Assembly (NCBI GenBank): GCA_041484195.1
Contig: JBGPHC010000014.1
Coordinates: 1 to 64,000 of the forward strand
From: PSRI01 sp041484195
GTDB taxonomy: Bacteria > Bacteroidota > Bacteroidia > Chitinophagales > Chitinophagaceae
Reading direction: 5' to 3'
Length of the DNA: 64,000 bases
Part shown: positions 62,149 through 64,000 of the stretch, in pieces
Position numbering within the stretch: the first letter of the stretch is position 1
How the letters are laid out: each line of letters opens with the position of its first letter
Program-made: the position numbers and the translations under genes
Notes under the pieces: model-generated
Seen by the model: only the letters and a program-made list of their open reading frames with translations
Database searches by the model: none
Told to the model about the DNA's origin: nothing

Positions 62149-64000
62149 ATGGATGTGTACCCATTAAAAATAGTTACATACATCATTGCCGCCCTCCTCA
62201 CGCAACTTCCCATTCGTGGACAGTCTGCCAGTGATTCCATTCTCATTGCCGATCATGCCAGCGTACCTAATAGCCTCAGCCTCGATGGGATGTATGATAT
62301 TGCATTCTCTCACTATTTTATCAGCGATCCTGCCTCCATTGCCGGACTCACCTATAATAATCCTCATCCAGAATCTCTTCGAAATGGGCTGCGTACAGAT
62401 ACCATGAATGCCGGCTATGCATTTCTCAGATTCACTATTTCCAATCCAACTGACAGCGCCCAGGCATTTTATTTTTACCCTGGTTACTACATGAAATCGC
62501 TGCATCTATTCAGGAAACCCACTGGAGCACCAACCAGTCAGGCATTGGCAGTACCGGATATAATGCCGACTGTAACTGATAAAATTGCATACAGGGAAAT
62601 CACGCTGGCACCCCATGAATCAAGTACTTACTATGCACAAGTGCAACCAGTGGAAATAAGTACCAATCATTTATTACCCACACTGATCAATCCGGATTTT
62701 GTAAATACCCATGTGGCCCTCATGCACTTTGACAATTTTGACCTCAATATCCTGACTTATTTCCTGGTAGGCATCATGCTGATGATGGTGATATTCTCTT
62801 TTTCCAATTATATATTTTCGCTCAAAAAAGAATTTCTATATTATTCCATTTATGCGCTTTGCATTTCCGTGCTCCTGTTTATAAAAGCTTATCAATATAA
62901 ATCATCCAATTATTTTAACTTCTTCTTCGAAGAATACCTTGACTTTTTGGTAATGGTGACGGGCATCGCATTCTATATTGCGTTCGTTCGGAATTTTCTG
63001 TCTACACCCATTAAATATCCGAGACTGGATAAGGTATTGAAATGGAATGAGCGATTTTTATTGTTCTTCCTGCTCGTATTTTCCCTGCTGTATTTCACAA
63101 CGCATAATGTGGTTTTGCTGGGAGTGCTGGAGAATTGTATAAAATATTTCATGTTGGCAATTGGAATATTCTTCGTGGCATTCGGTTTCAGATTGAATGA
63201 CCGTTTGATGAATTACCTGGTATGGGGGAACCTGGCGCTGGTGGTATTTGGTTTAATATCGCTGACCATGATTGTCTATAATGTTGTGATGAAGAATATT
63301 TTCACGGCCGCCATTTTTTACTACGACCTGGGGATTGTACTTGAACTGATATTTTTCCTGTTCGGCCTCACTTATAAGAACCGGCGGGAACTGATAGAAA
63401 AGATTAAGATCGAAGAAGCATTCAAACTGGAAGACGAAAAACGGGATTTCGAAAAGCAACTTGCCGTTATCCAGGCGCAGCAGGAAGAAAGAAACAGGAT
63501 CTCTGCCGATATGCATGATGAATTGGGAGGTGGCATGACCGCCATCAGGTTGATGAGTGAGCTGGCCAAGCAAAGATTAAAGCAATTGAATATTCCCGAA
63601 ATTGAGAAGATCTCTGCATCCGCGAATGATCTGTTGGGCAAGATGAATGCCATCATCTGGAGCATGAGCCCCAGCAATGATACCATGGCAAACCTGGTGG
63701 CATATATCCGTAGTTATGCCCTGGAATTTTTTGAAAATACATCTATTATTTGTCATGTTCAGCTACCTGAAGAAATTCCACAAATGGAAATAAATGGCGT
63801 GAAGAGAAGGAGTATATTCCTGGTGGTTAAAGAAACTTTGAACAATGTGGTAAAGCACTCGAAAGCAACACAGGTTTTTATCGTAATCACAATAGACAAT
63901 GGGCTGCTGATCAGGATACACGATAATGGAATCGGTTTCGACCTGGAAAAAGTGAGCCAGTTCGGCAATGGGTTGCGTAATATGCGAAAGCGAATGAACA
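62149..64000 (+). CDS. 7TMR-DISM sensor histidine kinase (HisKA_3 type), 3' end cut by window edge
   Basis: An open frame of 617 codons from the ATG at 62149 to the window end without a stop. A signal peptide (YPLKIVTYIIAALLTQLPIRG) precedes an extracellular 7TMR-DISMED2-like domain (about 25-195, with FLRFTISNPTDSAQAFYFYP). Seven hydrophobic helices follow (about 200-405), then a coiled coil and a HisKA_3 dimerisation domain with phospho-acceptor His in ADMHDELGGGMTAIR (about residue 457). An HATPase domain has the N-box VVKETLNNVVKHSKA and DNGIGFDLE. In Bacteroidota such kinases usually pair with a NarL/LuxR-type regulator, which may lie just beyond the edge. Confidence 0.9.
   Translation, partial: MDVYPLKIVTYIIAALLTQLPIRGQSASDSILIADHASVPNSLSLDGMYDIAFSHYFISDPASIAGLTYNNPHPESLRNGLRTDTMNAGYAFLRFTISNPTDSAQAFYFYPGYYMKSLHLFRKPTGAPTSQALAVPDIMPTVTDKIAYREITLAPHESSTYYAQVQPVEISTNHLLPTLINPDFVNTHVALMHFDNFDLNILTYFLVGIMLMMVIFSFSNYIFSLKKEFLYYSIYALCISVLLFIKAYQYKSSNYFNFFFEEYLDFLVMVTGIAFYIAFVRNFLSTPIKYPRLDKVLKWNERFLLFFLLVFSLLYFTTHNVVLLGVLENCIKYFMLAIGIFFVAFGFRLNDRLMNYLVWGNLALVVFGLISLTMIVYNVVMKNIFTAAIFYYDLGIVLELIFFLFGLTYKNRRELIEKIKIEEAFKLEDEKRDFEKQLAVIQAQQEERNRISADMHDELGGGMTAIRLMSELAKQRLKQLNIPEIEKISASANDLLGKMNAIIWSMSPSNDTMANLVAYIRSYALEFFENTSIICHVQLPEEIPQMEINGVKRRSIFLVVKETLNNVVKHSKATQVFIVITIDNGLLIRIHDNGIGFDLEKVSQFGNGLRNMRKRMN

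Noticed and set aside
1..64000. CRISPR arrays, tRNA or rRNA genes
   Set aside because: No regularly spaced repeats and no recognisable tRNA or rRNA segments were found on either strand.

Overview
The window reads as a chromosomal segment of a Bacteroidota bacterium, most like the Chitinophagaceae. The support is a SusD-family relic, an OMP_b-brl_3 outer-membrane receptor, a NrtR-type arabinose regulator (AraR), a LytS/LytTR two-component pair, PafA phosphatase, a serine-palmitoyltransferase-like enzyme, the order parA-parB-DUF5683-dapB, and repeated TAnnTTTG promoter elements of the Bacteroidota housekeeping sigma factor. All identifications come from reading the sequence; no database search was run.

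Layout. 1-601 is the edge of an IS1595-like transposase gene. 803-9411 holds a GMC oxidoreductase, an FtsX/MacB-type permease cut short by an in-frame stop, an M61 peptidase, an SMP-30 lactonase and a lipoprotein aldose epimerase. 9589-11226 is a broken, 5'-truncated susD without susC. 11792-18936 is an L-arabinose module: araB, a GH51 arabinofuranosidase, araD and araA in one operon, then a HAD phosphatase and a divergent araR. 19186-24657 is a LytS/LytTR pair, a LolA-like secreted protein and a large TonB-type receptor. 24759-33087 is a sugar-processing stretch: GH3 glucosidase, PQQ-type sugar dehydrogenase fused to cytochrome c, thioredoxin-like protein, Tat-exported sugar isomerase and a Gfo/Idh oxidoreductase.

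33130-39640 holds a LuxE-like acyl ligase, a lipoprotein, a UbiA-like membrane protein, an M42 peptidase, and a tightly overlapping trio: a 58-residue membrane microprotein, a kinase-like/methyltransferase fusion and a membrane alkaline-phosphatase-superfamily enzyme. The trio is the best candidate for an undescribed system. 39799-47821 carries bioB, a receiver-only regulator, lon, two outer-membrane barrels, a metallophosphoesterase and an FMN reductase. 48251-51564 is parA-parB-DUF5683-dapB. 51732-64000 holds an Rrf2 regulator, a barrel protein, PafA, a serine-palmitoyltransferase-like enzyme, a 600-base gap with three hairpin repeats, a thioredoxin lipoprotein, ubiX, lolA, ftsK and the start of a 7TMR-DISM sensor kinase that runs off the right edge.

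How it fits together. GH51, GalM and araBDA with AraR would convert arabinose-containing glycans to D-xylulose 5-phosphate. The SusC/SusD import pair that would normally feed such a pathway is represented only by the broken susD, and no sugar transporter is seen here. Single-base nonsense changes in susD and in the permease point to local gene decay or to consensus errors.
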